A stretch of 64,000 bases of DNA from Panonychus citri (lineage: Eukaryota; Arthropoda; Arachnida; Trombidiformes; Tetranychidae). Below the pieces are notes generated by a model. It saw only the letters and a list, made by a program, of their open reading frames with translations. It was not told the origin of the DNA and ran no database searches. The stretch is taken from assembly GCF_014898815.1 (NCBI RefSeq), contig NW_026515497.1, positions 992,001 to 1,056,000 on the forward strand. The letters are read 5' to 3'. How positions within the stretch are numbered: position 1 is the first letter of the stretch; each line of letters starts with the position of its first letter. A program made the position numbers and the translations under genes. Positions 62,548 through 64,000 of the stretch are shown one piece after another.

Positions 62548-64000
62548 CTTATCAACACCATTTTAATTTGGTGCTAAAATGAGAGGATGAGGATGACAAG
62601 AAAATTATCATCTTCTTTTATCTTCCAATGAAACTAGTTCCATGTTCATCTCAACACGAATTTGGAAAATTGTAAAGAAAATATTTCTCCTTCTAATTGA
62701 TCATCATCATCATCACCTTTATCTTCATCTTCCTCATCAGTCTCATCATCATTGAATTTTGGTTTCCATGGTTACGTTCTGATAATTTTTCTCTATCAAA
62801 ATTATTACTATTCGCAATTTCTAAATTGTTACAAAAATGAAAAACAATCGTTACTCTCTAATTGTTTTGATTATACGATTTCAATAACCGGATATGATTA
62901 GAAATTATTAGTTTGATTAATAATAATAATACAACAATTGTTAACAATCAATTGGAGATCAAGTAAATTGTTACACTTGGTCATTAATTTTACTTTTGTT
63001 GTTTCGGCGACAATTAAGTTATAGTAGCAAAAACAATCAATATATATCACAATACATTGAAAGGTGAAAGATAAATGGTCAGTTGTTGATGGAGTAGTGG
63101 TCAGTATATTATTAAGAGGAAATTGAACTGGAATAGCAAAAGTTTTGATTCCATTTTGTGAACAATATTTTTTTTAAGCTTCACTTGAGAGGAGAGAGAT
63201 TGAAACAATTCAGTAGATAATCATTAGGTTAATTGTTGTTGATTAGAGACGAGAAATTTACCGAAAGGTTGACTAATTGTGATCTTTAAATTGTTAATAA
63301 TCAATTTTCACAGTTGATTAGTTATCAAAGTTACATGATGATCAAGTTATTATCTGGAAAAGATTGAAATTTTCATGGTAACATTTTAAATTCTGAAAGT
63401 TTATTTTTCGTTTCATCTTCTTTCATTGAAATTGAATCAATAATATTAACAGATAAATGTCATGATTAAATTGTTCATGGTTAATATCATATCAATTGAT
63501 GATCAATTGATTATTCATGATGATGATTCAATCAATTTTCAAACCATGAACGGTCAATTATTATTACACCTTAAGCTTGACCATTGACCAGCAAAACAAA
63601 ACATTATGATTATCATTTGATAATTCAACAATTTGATTAATAGATTTTCATTTGATTTTCCTGTTCATTCAATTGCTTTGAATTGGTTTAAAACTTTGAA
63701 ATTAAACAGATAACCAAACAATTTAATCAACTGATTACAATAATCATTTTCAACATTGATGACAATGAATCAACTTGATTGATCAAACATGATCACACTA
63801 ATCAAATTAATTAATTAATCTCTAAGTACATATAATAGTAAACATGTAAACCTAAATAATTAATTAGTAATCAACATTAATCATTAAAAATTAATTCATT
63901 TGGGAATCACAATTTGTGAGCAGATTTGAAACAAGTCAATTGATCAACATTAAAAATAGTTCAACTGGACATTGATCAATGGTCAGTTTACAATTTGGAC

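Larger units (their letters stand above)
58428..64000. other. Non-coding DNA downstream of TLX
   Basis: 5.6 kb without any supported gene. The left end is probably TLX 3' untranslated region. It holds ATC-rich stretches (59450-59700, 60075-60110, 60230-60250), palindromic ATGATGATCATCAT near 60303, two GAAC(T)n / (A)nGTTC motifs (60791, 62489) and a CT tract at 62512-62544. Confidence 0.6.

Overview
This window is AT-rich nuclear DNA from an animal. The genes are split by spliceosomal introns with GT/AG ends, most of them 50-250 bp and a few of 1-4 kb. The gene set is metazoan (a TLX homeobox gene, PHTF, a Mp20/transgelin-type muscle protein, a steryl-sulfatase-like enzyme). Compact genes, a secreted Gly/Ser-rich silk-like protein and a GMC oxidoreductase of the arthropod glucose-dehydrogenase type suggest an arthropod, perhaps a mite. 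That placement is inference; no marker here fixes the species.

Layout. 1-5.8 kb is non-coding. 5.8-11.3 kb (-) holds an acyl-CoA desaturase gene whose first coding exon sits in a tandem duplication of about 1 kb, giving two near-identical first exons. 13.7-15.1 kb (-) encodes a secreted glycine-rich protein with an RGG tail. 15.1-20.7 kb is non-coding. 20.7-22.0 kb (-) encodes a probable single-pass membrane protein I do not recognise. 25.6-29.2 kb (+) is a muscle protein 20/transgelin gene. 29.7-34.2 kb (-) is a compact head-to-tail cluster: steryl-sulfatase-like enzyme, MALSU1/RsfS-type mitochondrial ribosome assembly factor, CCDC174. 36.4-44.3 kb (+) is a complete seven-exon PHTF gene. 45.7-47.5 kb (-) is an intronless GMC oxidoreductase. 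49.3-49.9 kb (-) holds the conserved C-terminal exons of a CCDC86/Cgr1 nucleolar protein. 50.2-53.7 kb (-) is a DREF/ZBED-like protein derived from a hAT transposase, with three BED-type zinc modules. 54.7-58.4 kb (+) is a TLX/C15 homeobox gene. 58.4-64 kb is non-coding.

The genes do not form one pathway; this is an ordinary eukaryotic neighbourhood of housekeeping and developmental genes. The exon models rest on reading frames, splice consensus and phase agreement: every complete model given sums to a multiple of three. The CCDC86 5' end was not resolved. Intergenic DNA is dominated by ATC/GAT and GA/CT microsatellites, by words such as CAATTAAC/GTTAATTG, and by a recurring GAAC(T)n / (A)nGTTC motif. 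I saw no tRNA, rRNA, CRISPR array or intact transposon. The best candidates for a second look are the duplicated desaturase first exon, the altered metal-site Asn position in that desaturase, the secreted RGG-tailed protein, the domesticated transposase with its stop codon inside a splice donor, and the recurring GAAC(T)n motif.
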